This document shows, in pieces, positions 1 through 7,640 of a stretch of DNA of 10,628 bases. A program made the translations under genes and the position numbers. Location of the stretch: positions 1-10,628 of the forward strand of contig CAMYYX010000057.1 in the NCBI GenBank assembly GCA_947303695.1. Direction: 5' to 3'. Each line of letters starts with the position of its first letter. The first letter of the stretch is position 1. The notes below the pieces were generated by a model. That model worked only from the letters and a program-made list of their open reading frames with translations, did no database searches and was not told the DNA's origin. The stretch is from an uncultured Prevotellaceae bacterium (GTDB lineage: Bacteria; Bacteroidota; Bacteroidia; Bacteroidales; Bacteroidaceae).

Positions 1-905
1 GCACAAGGCAGGCTGTGGAGTTCAAGATATTCTCACGCAACTATGCCAGGATAGCTGATGCCATCTCAAATGCAGGATTTGGTGTAACTGTGCTCGATGG
101 AAACGGATGGTACACCCATTCAGAACGAAAGGTACTGGTGTGTATCTGTAGTCGCAGGTATTCGTCCATCATCATGCGTGCTATCAAGCGAGTTGACCCA
201 TACGCCTTTGTGTCTGTAGCCAATGTAGCAAGTGTATATGGAGAAGGATTCAGTATCATGAAGACAAAGCTAAAGGACCAGAAACCTATTCTTGTTTTTG
301 CAACCAACAACGCCCATAAGCTGGAGGAAGTCAGGACTATCATAGGCAACAAATTTGAAATCCGTAGTCTGGAAGATATCAACTGCAAGGTCGATTTGCC
401 TGAAACTTCTAATACATTAGAGGGTAATGCTTTGCAGAAAGCCCAATATGTGAAGAAATACTATGGATTTGACTGCTTTGCAGACGACACAGGTTTGGAA
501 TGTGAGGCATTGAATGGAGAGCCTGGTGTACTTACTGCTCGCTATGCAGGTGGAGCTGGACATGATGATGAGGCTAACATCCAGAAGCTATTGACCAACC
601 TTCAGGATAAAGACAACAGAAATGCCCAATTCCGTACTTCCATCGCTCTGATCTACAAAGGTCAGAACTACTCTTTTGAGGGTATTGTGAAGGGAAAGAT
701 TGCAGAAGAGAAGCGTGGAGAAGCAGGATTCGGATATGACCCTGTGTTCATTCCTGATGGATATACAGACACCTTTGCCCAGTTGGGTGGAGAAATCAAG
801 AATACAATCAGCCATCGTGCACGTGCTGTCAGTCTGTTATGTGATTTCTTGGTGCACAGCGAACAGGAAAAAAGAAAAAGATTAGTAACTCGCAAAAATA
901 AATGA
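1..905 (+). CDS. YitT-family C-terminal domain fused in frame to RdgB/HAM1 non-canonical purine NTP pyrophosphatase (5' partial)
   Basis: The reading frame is open from the window edge (first whole codon at 3) to TGA at 903-905, so the N-terminus lies upstream. Bases 3 to about 257 encode the cytoplasmic C-terminal domain (DUF2179) of a YitT-type membrane protein, recognisable from VEFKIFSRNYARIADAI, GVTVLDGNGWYT, IKRVDPYAFVSV and the ending VYGEGF; its membrane helices would be outside the window. From about 258 the frame continues as a complete RdgB/Ham1 protein, which hydrolyses ITP, dITP and XTP to monophosphates and so keeps deaminated purines out of DNA and RNA. Its signatures are FATNNAHKLEEV, the catalytic FADDTGLE (paired Asp codons at 483-488), FGYDP (729-743) and SHRARA (from 810). 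The C-terminus is a basic tail. No stop separates the two parts. The alternative is a separate rdgB starting at ATG 258. Both domain calls are secure; whether one polypeptide is made is inference. Confidence 0.88.
   Translation, partial: TRQAVEFKIFSRNYARIADAISNAGFGVTVLDGNGWYTHSERKVLVCICSRRYSSIIMRAIKRVDPYAFVSVANVASVYGEGFSIMKTKLKDQKPILVFATNNAHKLEEVRTIIGNKFEIRSLEDINCKVDLPETSNTLEGNALQKAQYVKKYYGFDCFADDTGLECEALNGEPGVLTARYAGGAGHDDEANIQKLLTNLQDKDNRNAQFRTSIALIYKGQNYSFEGIVKGKIAEEKRGEAGFGYDPVFIPDGYTDTFAQLGGEIKNTISHRARAVSLLCDFLVHSEQEKRKRLVTRKNK
240..260 (+). promoter_or_regulatory. Possible internal translation start for the RdgB part (GGAGAAGG plus ATG)
   Basis: GGAGAAGG at 240-247 lies ten bases upstream of ATG 258-260, where a free-standing RdgB could begin (MKTKLKDQKPILVFATNN). 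The purine run also encodes the conserved Gly-Glu-Gly of the YitT ending, so it may be purely a coding coincidence. Bacteroidota generally depend little on Shine-Dalgarno pairing, which weakens the case. It is recorded because it would allow a separate RdgB without any stop codon. Confidence 0.25.
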
Positions 906-906
906 T

Positions 907-3243
907 ATGGTGAGAACTTTCAAATTATTAGCATTCTCAAGTCTGCTGACTATCATTCAGTTTGTTTGTCCAACTATAGCTAAAGCTGCATATGGTGATT
1001 GGACCATTTATGCGGCTTATCATCATGCAACCAAAGTGGCAGTACTCAATAACATCGTTTTTGTTTTGAGCGATAATGGTTTGTATAGTTATAATCCTGA
1101 TGATACAAGCATAGAAACATATGACAAGAAAAATGGCCTGAGTGACAACAACATCTATGATATGGTACGTTGTGATGCCACCAAGCAAATCGTTTTGTTG
1201 TACAAGAATGGCAATATAGATTTGATGGATGCCAATGGGAATGCATATAATATGCCAGAACTGAAAGGAAAGGCGCTGAGAGACAAAACCATGAACGGCC
1301 TTTATGTTTATAAGGAATTTGTCTACATCTCAACCAATTCTGGTATTGTTGTTTTGGATACCAAACGTAAAGTCTTCACTCATTATTATGATTTCGGTCA
1401 GAAGGTAAATAGTGTGATTATTGATAATGGAGTAATCATTGCTTTGACTCCTGAAGGCGTTTATAAAGGAACTCTTTCAAAGAATTTGCTGGATGCAAGT
1501 AATTGGGTTAAAATATCCGATTACATGTTCTCAAAAATCATCGCATTCAACGATACATATTATGTTTGTACCATGGGCAATAGTCCTCAGCTAAAAGTTA
1601 TTACCAATAAGGAGAATTTTAGCTTTAAGGACACAACAGATGATGCCATCAAGAATTATTGCATTGCTGATGATAAATTGCTTTTCTTTGGAGACCAGCA
1701 CACACTCATCTTTGATAAAGAAGGTAACTACAAGAGGATAGATAACGAATTGAATACCGTACATGCAGAATATGTAGGTGGCAAATATTGGATGGCTTGT
1801 AATACAAATGGATTGCTGCAATCTTCATTTGATGGTGAAGCATTCAAGCAGACGGTATCCTCTATTATTCCCAATAGTCCGTTTTACAACTATTTCTATA
1901 AACTGAAAATGGTAGGTAACCGTTTGCTTTCTGTAGGTGGATACTTTGAGTTTTCAAGTAGCGAACATATAGCTTTTGCAACACAGTACGAAAACGGTAT
2001 TTGGACAAATTTTGATGAGAAGAGTGCTTTTGAAGGCATGGGAGGAGAATACTATTTCAGGAATTTCCATGATATCATTCAAGACCCAGATAATCCTAAC
2101 CATCATTTTGTTGGTGCAAAAGCAGGATTGGTAGAATATCGTAACTACAAGTTCGAGAAACAATACACACACACTAATTCCGGACTTACGTCAATCATCC
2201 CTACCAGTTCACACGCAAACTATTACGTCTGGGTAAGCGGAATGGTATATGACAACCAAAAGAATCTTTGGATGTTGAACAGTCAGGTCGATACCATCAT
2301 AAAGGTGATGAAACCAAATGGAGATTGGTTTGGATATTATTGTCCTGAGATAGCGAATCATTCTATCATGGGAGATATGATGTTCGATAGCCAACGGGGA
2401 TGGATTTGGCTTACCAGTCACTTCTCAAGTTCTGTAAATAACGGAGGACTTTTTGTCTTAGATACAAATGGAACAATCAATCAACGTTCAGATGACAGAA
2501 GTCGTTTCATCTATATGTTCAACAACCAAGATGGTCAGTCCTATCATATCGATAACATGCATTGTGTGGTTGAAGATTTAAATGGGGCCATTTGGATAGG
2601 AACAGATGCTGGTCCTTTTGTCACTTTTGAGCCCTCAACCATCTTTAACCAGGATTTCTACTTTACTCAATGTAAGGTACCACGTAATGACGGAACGAAT
2701 TATGCCGACTATCTGTTGAGTGAGATTGATGTAAGATGTATTGCTATTGATGGAGGAAACAGAAAATGGATAGGCACGATGGGTAGTGGTGTGTATTTGG
2801 TAAGTGCAGATGGTACAGAGATCTTAGAACACTTTACCATAGATAACAGCCCACTTATCTCAAACGATATCTATTCGATTGTGATTGATGGTAGTTCTGG
2901 AGAGGTGTTTATTGCGACAGAAAATGGACTGGTTTCTTATATGGGAAATGCTATCGATCCAGAGGAATCATTCGATAAAGACCTTGTGAAAGCATATCCA
3001 AACCCAGTAAAGCCAGATTATACGGGAAATATCATCATCACGGGTTTGATGCAGAATTCTGTCGTAAAGATTGTGAATGCTGCTGGTCGATTGGTGAAAG
3101 AAGGAAGATCTGTAGGAGGTGAATTTACTTGGAATCGACTCACCAACGAAGGAAAACAAGCAGCATCAGGAGTTTATTATGTGTTGGCAACCGACTCCGA
3201 GGGAGATAAGGGTGTCGCTACTAAGTTCTTGATTGTGAGATAG
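907..3243 (+). CDS. porZ: PorZ-like type IX secretion system protein (double beta-propeller with Por C-terminal domain)
   Basis: A 778-residue secreted protein, close to the length I recall for Porphyromonas gingivalis PorZ (about 776). Residues 1-27 form a signal peptide: basic MVRTFK, a hydrophobic stretch, then an AKA cleavage site before AYGDWTIYAAY. Residues 28 to about 690 look like two beta-propellers, with blade-type repeats such as NGLSDNNIYDM, GAIWIGTDAG, NRKWIGTMGSGVYLV and GEVFIATENGLVSYMG. The last part, from V694, is a Por-type C-terminal sorting domain with KAYPNPV, VVKIVNAAGRLV, SGVYYVLA and final KFLIVR. In the known family, PorZ sits on the cell surface with the PorU sortase and is implicated in presenting anionic LPS that PorU attaches to secreted cargo. 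ATG 907 follows the preceding stop by one base, so cotranscription with the yitT-rdgB frame is likely. A generic propeller-type T9SS cargo protein is the main alternative, but overall length and domain order favour PorZ. Confidence 0.85.
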   Translation: MVRTFKLLAFSSLLTIIQFVCPTIAKAAYGDWTIYAAYHHATKVAVLNNIVFVLSDNGLYSYNPDDTSIETYDKKNGLSDNNIYDMVRCDATKQIVLLYKNGNIDLMDANGNAYNMPELKGKALRDKTMNGLYVYKEFVYISTNSGIVVLDTKRKVFTHYYDFGQKVNSVIIDNGVIIALTPEGVYKGTLSKNLLDASNWVKISDYMFSKIIAFNDTYYVCTMGNSPQLKVITNKENFSFKDTTDDAIKNYCIADDKLLFFGDQHTLIFDKEGNYKRIDNELNTVHAEYVGGKYWMACNTNGLLQSSFDGEAFKQTVSSIIPNSPFYNYFYKLKMVGNRLLSVGGYFEFSSSEHIAFATQYENGIWTNFDEKSAFEGMGGEYYFRNFHDIIQDPDNPNHHFVGAKAGLVEYRNYKFEKQYTHTNSGLTSIIPTSSHANYYVWVSGMVYDNQKNLWMLNSQVDTIIKVMKPNGDWFGYYCPEIANHSIMGDMMFDSQRGWIWLTSHFSSSVNNGGLFVLDTNGTINQRSDDRSRFIYMFNNQDGQSYHIDNMHCVVEDLNGAIWIGTDAGPFVTFEPSTIFNQDFYFTQCKVPRNDGTNYADYLLSEIDVRCIAIDGGNRKWIGTMGSGVYLVSADGTEILEHFTIDNSPLISNDIYSIVIDGSSGEVFIATENGLVSYMGNAIDPEESFDKDLVKAYPNPVKPDYTGNIIITGLMQNSVVKIVNAAGRLVKEGRSVGGEFTWNRLTNEGKQAASGVYYVLATDSEGDKGVATKFLIVR

Positions 3244-4491
3244 TTATGAGAGACTACGTTTAACGAGTAGATAAAGCTTATCGTTAGGACGTACCTTTTC
3301 ATTTACCTTAATACTGATATGCTGCCCACGGGTAGCTGTTTGGACTGGGACGAGATCAAATCTGATTTCGTCCGCTGTTTGTATTAAAGCCCCTGTAGTA
3401 ACACCAGTTATCAGTATCTTATTGCCTACATTAAGATCTTCGTTCTCTATGAGGAACTCTGCAACGCCTATATTTGAGAAGTACTTGATGCACTTCCCTA
3501 CATATACTTTTTGCTCTGTGGCTTTGCTTCCATACACTTCGCACCATTCACCAAGACGTTGTCCCTGATAATAGCCGTCCCAGAATCCACGATTAAAGAC
3601 TGTAGAAAGTGATTCGTCCCAACGGTCTTTCTTTTCTTCTGTAAAGGTTCCTTCGATAACGCTGTTGATGGCTTCATTATAAGCACTTACGACAGTCTCA
3701 ACATATTCGGGCCCTCGTGCTCTTCCTTCAATCTTGAACACTCTCACACCTGCATTCATCATGATATCCATAAATCGGATGGTTTTCAGGTCTTTTGGTG
3801 ACATGATGTATTTATTGTCAATCTGGAGTTGGGTGCCAGTCTCTATGTCTTTTACTTCGTATCCTCGACGGCAAATCTGTACACACTCTCCACGATTGGC
3901 ACTACGTCCGGCGTTTTGCAAACTGAGGTAGCATTTCCCACTGATGGCCATACAAAGCGCTCCATGACAGAACATCTCTATACGAATCTGTTGTCCTGAA
4001 GGGCCTGTGAGATGTTGACTTTGAATCTGGTCGTAGATATCTTTCACTTGCCACATATTCAGTTCACGTGCCAACACTACGACATCTGCAAATTGGGCAT
4101 AGAAACGAAGAGCTTCGATATTGGAGATGTTGAGTTGGGTACTCAAGTGCACCTCCATACCCACCTGACGACAATACAGCATGACAGCCACATCACTTGC
4201 AATTACAGCAGAGATCTTTGCTTTGACAGCTGCGTCAACAATCTCGTGCATCATATCGATATCTTCACCATAGATGATGGTATTGACGGTAAGATAGCTC
4301 TTCAATCCATGATGATGACATATCTCAGCGATTTCTTTCAGATCATCTATTGTAAAGGGATTGGCGGAATGGGAGCGCATATTGAGCTTTCCGATGCCGA
4401 AATAAACACTATCAGCACCTGCATGAATAGCGGCAGCAAGATTCTCCCTGCTACCTACTGGAGCCATTATTTCAAATTCACTTCGTTTCAC
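3244..4491 (-). CDS. Peptidase U32-family protein, probable tRNA/rRNA hydroxylation factor (TrhP/RlhA-like)
   Basis: A full-length 415-residue U32 protein. The family signature is present from E172: EMFCHGALCMAISGKCYLS (Cys175, 180, 187), followed by further cysteines in NRGECVQICRRGYEV, the cluster that in studied members supports an Fe-S centre. KIEGRARGPEYVETVVSAYNEAI and a C-terminal beta domain (about 320-415) fit the longer YegQ/YrrO-like branch. These proteins were named peptidases, but the bacterial members studied, TrhP and RlhA, are needed for prephenate-dependent hydroxylation of tRNA uridine-34 or 23S rRNA C2501. Which RNA this one serves cannot be told here. The start is taken as GTG at 4491, overlapping the mutS stop as GTGA; starting at the next ATG (4467) would cut the first strand (FEIMAPVGS), which aligns with the usual ELLAPAG start. 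The overlap suggests translational coupling. Its TAA touches the porZ stop from the other strand. Confidence 0.85.
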   Translation of the reverse strand: MKRSEFEIMAPVGSRENLAAAIHAGADSVYFGIGKLNMRSHSANPFTIDDLKEIAEICHHHGLKSYLTVNTIIYGEDIDMMHEIVDAAVKAKISAVIASDVAVMLYCRQVGMEVHLSTQLNISNIEALRFYAQFADVVVLARELNMWQVKDIYDQIQSQHLTGPSGQQIRIEMFCHGALCMAISGKCYLSLQNAGRSANRGECVQICRRGYEVKDIETGTQLQIDNKYIMSPKDLKTIRFMDIMMNAGVRVFKIEGRARGPEYVETVVSAYNEAINSVIEGTFTEEKKDRWDESLSTVFNRGFWDGYYQGQRLGEWCEVYGSKATEQKVYVGKCIKYFSNIGVAEFLIENEDLNVGNKILITGVTTGALIQTADEIRFDLVPVQTATRGQHISIKVNEKVRPNDKLYLLVKRSLS

Positions 4492-7106
4492 TTTCCTTTG
4501 ATTATTTTCTTGATGTCGTTTAGTTTGTTGAGTGCCTCCAATGGTGTCAAGCTATTGACATCTATGTTCAGCAATTCGTCGCGAACTTGACAAAGAATAG
4601 GATCGTCGAGTTGGAAGAATGACAATTGGTGTGCACTACCCGTAGTAATTGTTTCTGTACGAGGACGTGAAATCCCGTCACCAGAGTTGTTTTTCTCTAA
4701 TTCTTTCAACACCTCTTCTGCTCTTCGTACGACACTTGGAATCATACCAGCAATTTTAGCTACATGAATACCAAATGAGTGCTCGCTGCCTCCTTTTACC
4801 AGCTTACGAAGGAAGATAACCCTTCCGTCTGCTTCACGTACGGACACATTATAGTTCTTCACACGAGAAAACATTCGCTCCATCTCATTCAACTCGTGAT
4901 AGTGGGTTGCGAAAAGGGTACGAGCATGATTGCGTGCATTCTCGTGAATGTATTCCACGATAGCCCAAGCGATTGATATACCGTCATAAGTACTTGTACC
5001 TCGACCCAATTCATCAAACAGTACGAGTGAACGAGGTGATAGGTTATTCAGAATACTACTTGCTTCTGTCATTTCCACCATGAAAGTACTTTCGCCCATT
5101 GAGATGTTGTCGCTTGCTCCTACTCGGGTGAAAATCTTGTCGCACACACCGATTCTGGCGCTCTCGGCTGGAACAAAACTACCCATTTGTGCCATGATTG
5201 TGATGAGAGCGGTTTGACGAAGTAAAGCCGACTTACCTGCCATATTCGGACCTGTAATAATGATGATTTGCTGATGCTCAGCATCAAGGTACAAGTCGTT
5301 TGCAATATATGGTTCACCGATTGGCATTTGTTGCTCTATCACAGGGTGACGTCCTTGCTTGATATCGATAGTTAAGCTATCATCCACCACAGGACAGACA
5401 TATCTATTCTCTTTTGCATTCATAGCAAACGATAGCAGACAATCGATGCGGGCAATCTCTGCGGCATTTCGTTGTAATGGAGTGATGAAATCTGCGGCAT
5501 CCGTAACCAATTGTGTAAACAAGCGGGTCTCTAGAGCTAGAATCTTTTCTTCTGCTCCAAGTATCTTTTCCTCATACTCTTTGAGTTCTTGGGTGATGTA
5601 TCTCTCGGCTGAGACGAGTGTCTGCTTACGAATCCACTCTGGCGGAACATGATCTTTGAATGTGTTACGTACCTCCATGTAGTAGCCGAATACGTTGTTG
5701 AAGCCGATTTTCAGACTTTGGATACCCGTACGCTCTATTTCACGTTGTTGAATCTGTAGCAGATAATCTTTACCTGAGTAGGCGATTGAACGGAGTTCAT
5801 CCAGTTCTGCATTTACACCATCAGCAATAACCCCACCTTTATTAATAAGAAATGGAGCATCGATTCGTATTTCCTTCTCTATTCGTTGCCGAAGTGCTTC
5901 ACAGGCATCTAAGGCTTGTCCTATTTGTCGAATACTATCATTATCAGCTGAAAGACAGAGGTCTTTGATTGGCCCTATTGCTTGTAGAGCTGTTTTCAGT
6001 TGTAAGAAGTCACGTGGGGATACGCGTCCTACAGCAATCTTGCCACTGATTCGTTCTATATCTCCGATGTTATGGAGCTGTTCTTCGATGATGTCGCGGA
6101 AGTCTGTATGACGGAAGAAGTATTCCACCACTTGCTGGCGTTCTCTAATCAACTGAATGTCTTTCAGGGGGAACAGAATCCATCTATGCAACATACGGCC
6201 ACCCATCGGACAGATGGTACGGTCGATCACATCCAATAGCGAAACACCACCTTCATTAATGGCTCCAATCAATTCCAGACTACGTACGGTGAACTTATCC
6301 ATACGTACATATTGGCTTTCATCGATTTGTGTGATGGTGCGTATATGTCCGATATTTGTGTGTTGCGTCTGCTCTAGATAGTAAAGGATGGTACCTGCTG
6401 CTACAATGCCGCTCTTGAGATGTGCGATCCCAAACCCTTTCATGTTTTTTACACCGAAATGGTGCAGGACTTTCTTGGTTGCTGTGTCTTCTTCATATAC
6501 CCAGTCGGCCAGCAAGTATTTATTCAGTTTGGTTCCAAAAGCACCTTCAAACATGTTACGTTTGCTCTCCTCACACAATATCTCCTTAGGAGCGAAATTA
6601 GCGATCAGTTTGTCGATATAGTCGGGAACCCCTTCGGCAACCAAGAACTCACCTGTAGAGATGTCCAACAGGGCTAATCCGCAAGCTGATTTTCCAAAAT
6701 GAATAGAAGCAAGGAAGTTGTTTTCTTTGTAATTCAGAACATTGTCATTCAGAGATACTCCTGGGGTGACGATTTCCGTCACACCACGTTTCACGAGTTT
6801 CTTTGCCAGTTTGGGGTCTTCCAACTGGTCGCATATCGCCACTCGTTTGCCTGCACGAATCAGTTTTGGAAGGTAGGCATCGAGCGCATGGTAAGGGAAA
6901 CCCGCCATTGCTGTATTGGTAGAACGTTCGCTACCTCCCGTGCCTCGTTTGGTCAGTGTGATACCGAGTATGTCTGCTGCGATTGATGCATCTTCTGCAT
7001 AAGTCTCATAGAAGTCGCCACAACGAAACAACAGCAAAGCATCAGGGTACTTTGCCTTGAAGTCGTAGAACTGCTTCATCATGGGGGTTATTTCTTCCTT
7101 TGCCAT
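4488..7106 (-). CDS. mutS: DNA mismatch repair protein MutS
   Basis: An 872-residue MutS1 of normal length. It recognises mismatches and small loops and, through ATP-driven clamp sliding, recruits MutL. The mismatch-contacting Phe-x-Glu is intact (GDFYETY, F32 and E34). The ATPase has Walker A GPNMAGKS at 619-626, Walker B with D698-E699 in LVLFDELGRGTSTYDG, and the FATHYHEL switch histidine region. The N-terminal domain, connector, lever/clamp region (including INKGGVIADG, GFNNVFGYYMEV and the following helices) and ATPase occur in the expected order without gaps. Near the C-terminus HQLSFFQ (Q827-F831) matches the QLSLF-type beta-clamp binding motif, followed by the common LTPLEALNKLNDIK helix. 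The gene appears fully functional. ATG 7106 directly follows the stop of the RNA methyltransferase with no intervening base, and the mutS stop overlaps the start of the U32 gene, so it is an internal gene of the minus-strand run. Confidence 0.97.
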   Translation of the reverse strand: MAKEEITPMMKQFYDFKAKYPDALLLFRCGDFYETYAEDASIAADILGITLTKRGTGGSERSTNTAMAGFPYHALDAYLPKLIRAGKRVAICDQLEDPKLAKKLVKRGVTEIVTPGVSLNDNVLNYKENNFLASIHFGKSACGLALLDISTGEFLVAEGVPDYIDKLIANFAPKEILCEESKRNMFEGAFGTKLNKYLLADWVYEEDTATKKVLHHFGVKNMKGFGIAHLKSGIVAAGTILYYLEQTQHTNIGHIRTITQIDESQYVRMDKFTVRSLELIGAINEGGVSLLDVIDRTICPMGGRMLHRWILFPLKDIQLIRERQQVVEYFFRHTDFRDIIEEQLHNIGDIERISGKIAVGRVSPRDFLQLKTALQAIGPIKDLCLSADNDSIRQIGQALDACEALRQRIEKEIRIDAPFLINKGGVIADGVNAELDELRSIAYSGKDYLLQIQQREIERTGIQSLKIGFNNVFGYYMEVRNTFKDHVPPEWIRKQTLVSAERYITQELKEYEEKILGAEEKILALETRLFTQLVTDAADFITPLQRNAAEIARIDCLLSFAMNAKENRYVCPVVDDSLTIDIKQGRHPVIEQQMPIGEPYIANDLYLDAEHQQIIIITGPNMAGKSALLRQTALITIMAQMGSFVPAESARIGVCDKIFTRVGASDNISMGESTFMVEMTEASSILNNLSPRSLVLFDELGRGTSTYDGISIAWAIVEYIHENARNHARTLFATHYHELNEMERMFSRVKNYNVSVREADGRVIFLRKLVKGGSEHSFGIHVAKIAGMIPSVVRRAEEVLKELEKNNSGDGISRPRTETITTGSAHQLSFFQLDDPILCQVRDELLNIDVNSLTPLEALNKLNDIKKIIKGK

Positions 7107-7640
7107 TTATTTCTTGAGATTTTTGCTTGTTAATTCCCACATCACAATGCCTGCTGTGGTACTTACGTTCAATGAGTGCTTGGTGCCAAACTGAGGGATT
7201 TCAAGACATCCATCGCAACAATCAACCACTTCCTGACCTACTCCCTTCACTTCGTTTCCCAACACAATAGCATATTTCTTTCCATCTCCTGGTACGAAAT
7301 CCTGCAGAAGTGTCGAGCCTTCAACTTGCTCTATTGCAAGCACTTCATAACCTTGTTGCTGTAATGACTTCACGGCATCAACGGCATTCTTGCAATACAC
7401 CCAATCTACCGCATCTTCTGCACCTAACGCGGTCTTGTGGATCTCTGGATGAGGTGGACATGAAGTGATGCCACAGAGATAGAGGGCTTCTATACGGAAA
7501 GCATCAGCTGTTCTGAACACGCTTCCTACATTGTACATACTGCGCACATTATCCAGTATGACAATCAGCGGGTTCTTCTTGCTTTGCTTGAACTCATCTA
7601 CGCTGAGACGGTTCATTTCAAGTACATTCAGCTTTCTCAT
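7107..7640 (-). CDS. SpoU/TrmH-family RNA 2'-O-methyltransferase, minimal form
   Basis: A 177-residue SPOUT-class methyltransferase that transfers methyl from SAM to a ribose 2'-OH in tRNA or rRNA. All three SpoU motifs are visible: motif 1 NVRSMYNVGSVFRTAD (31-46, with N37 and R43), motif 2 VLGNEVKGVG (N129, E130), and motif 3 IPQFGTKHSLNVSTTAG (148-164, with S156 and N158), where the C-terminal trefoil knot would bind SAM. The N-terminal extension is only about 22 residues, so it lacks the L30e-like substrate domain of RlmB and the extensions of TrmH; the substrate is therefore not predictable. Start ATG 7640 directly abuts the TAG of the upstream permease fusion, and its TAA directly abuts the mutS ATG. 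These zero-base junctions suggest one transcript and possibly reinitiation. Family call is secure, target RNA unknown. Confidence 0.9.
   Translation of the reverse strand: MRKLNVLEMNRLSVDEFKQSKKNPLIVILDNVRSMYNVGSVFRTADAFRIEALYLCGITSCPPHPEIHKTALGAEDAVDWVYCKNAVDAVKSLQQQGYEVLAIEQVEGSTLLQDFVPGDGKKYAIVLGNEVKGVGQEVVDCCDGCLEIPQFGTKHSLNVSTTAGIVMWELTSKNLKK

Noticed and set aside
41..388. 115-codon minus-strand open frame
   Set aside because: Opposite the YitT and RdgB coding sequence, which has conserved motifs throughout this interval.
3261..3286. Intrinsic terminator for porZ
   Set aside because: The inverted repeat is short, AT-rich and imperfect, and no T run follows the stem, so it is not called as a feature.
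4465..4467. ATG as start of the U32 gene
   Set aside because: It would remove the first beta strand (FEIMAPVGS) that belongs to the family fold; the GTG overlapping the mutS stop fits better.
4012..4590. 192-codon plus-strand open frame
   Set aside because: It lies opposite the U32 gene and the end of mutS, both with clear family motifs. Its translation shows no recognisable domain and is rich in His, Ile and Cys, as expected of an antisense shadow.
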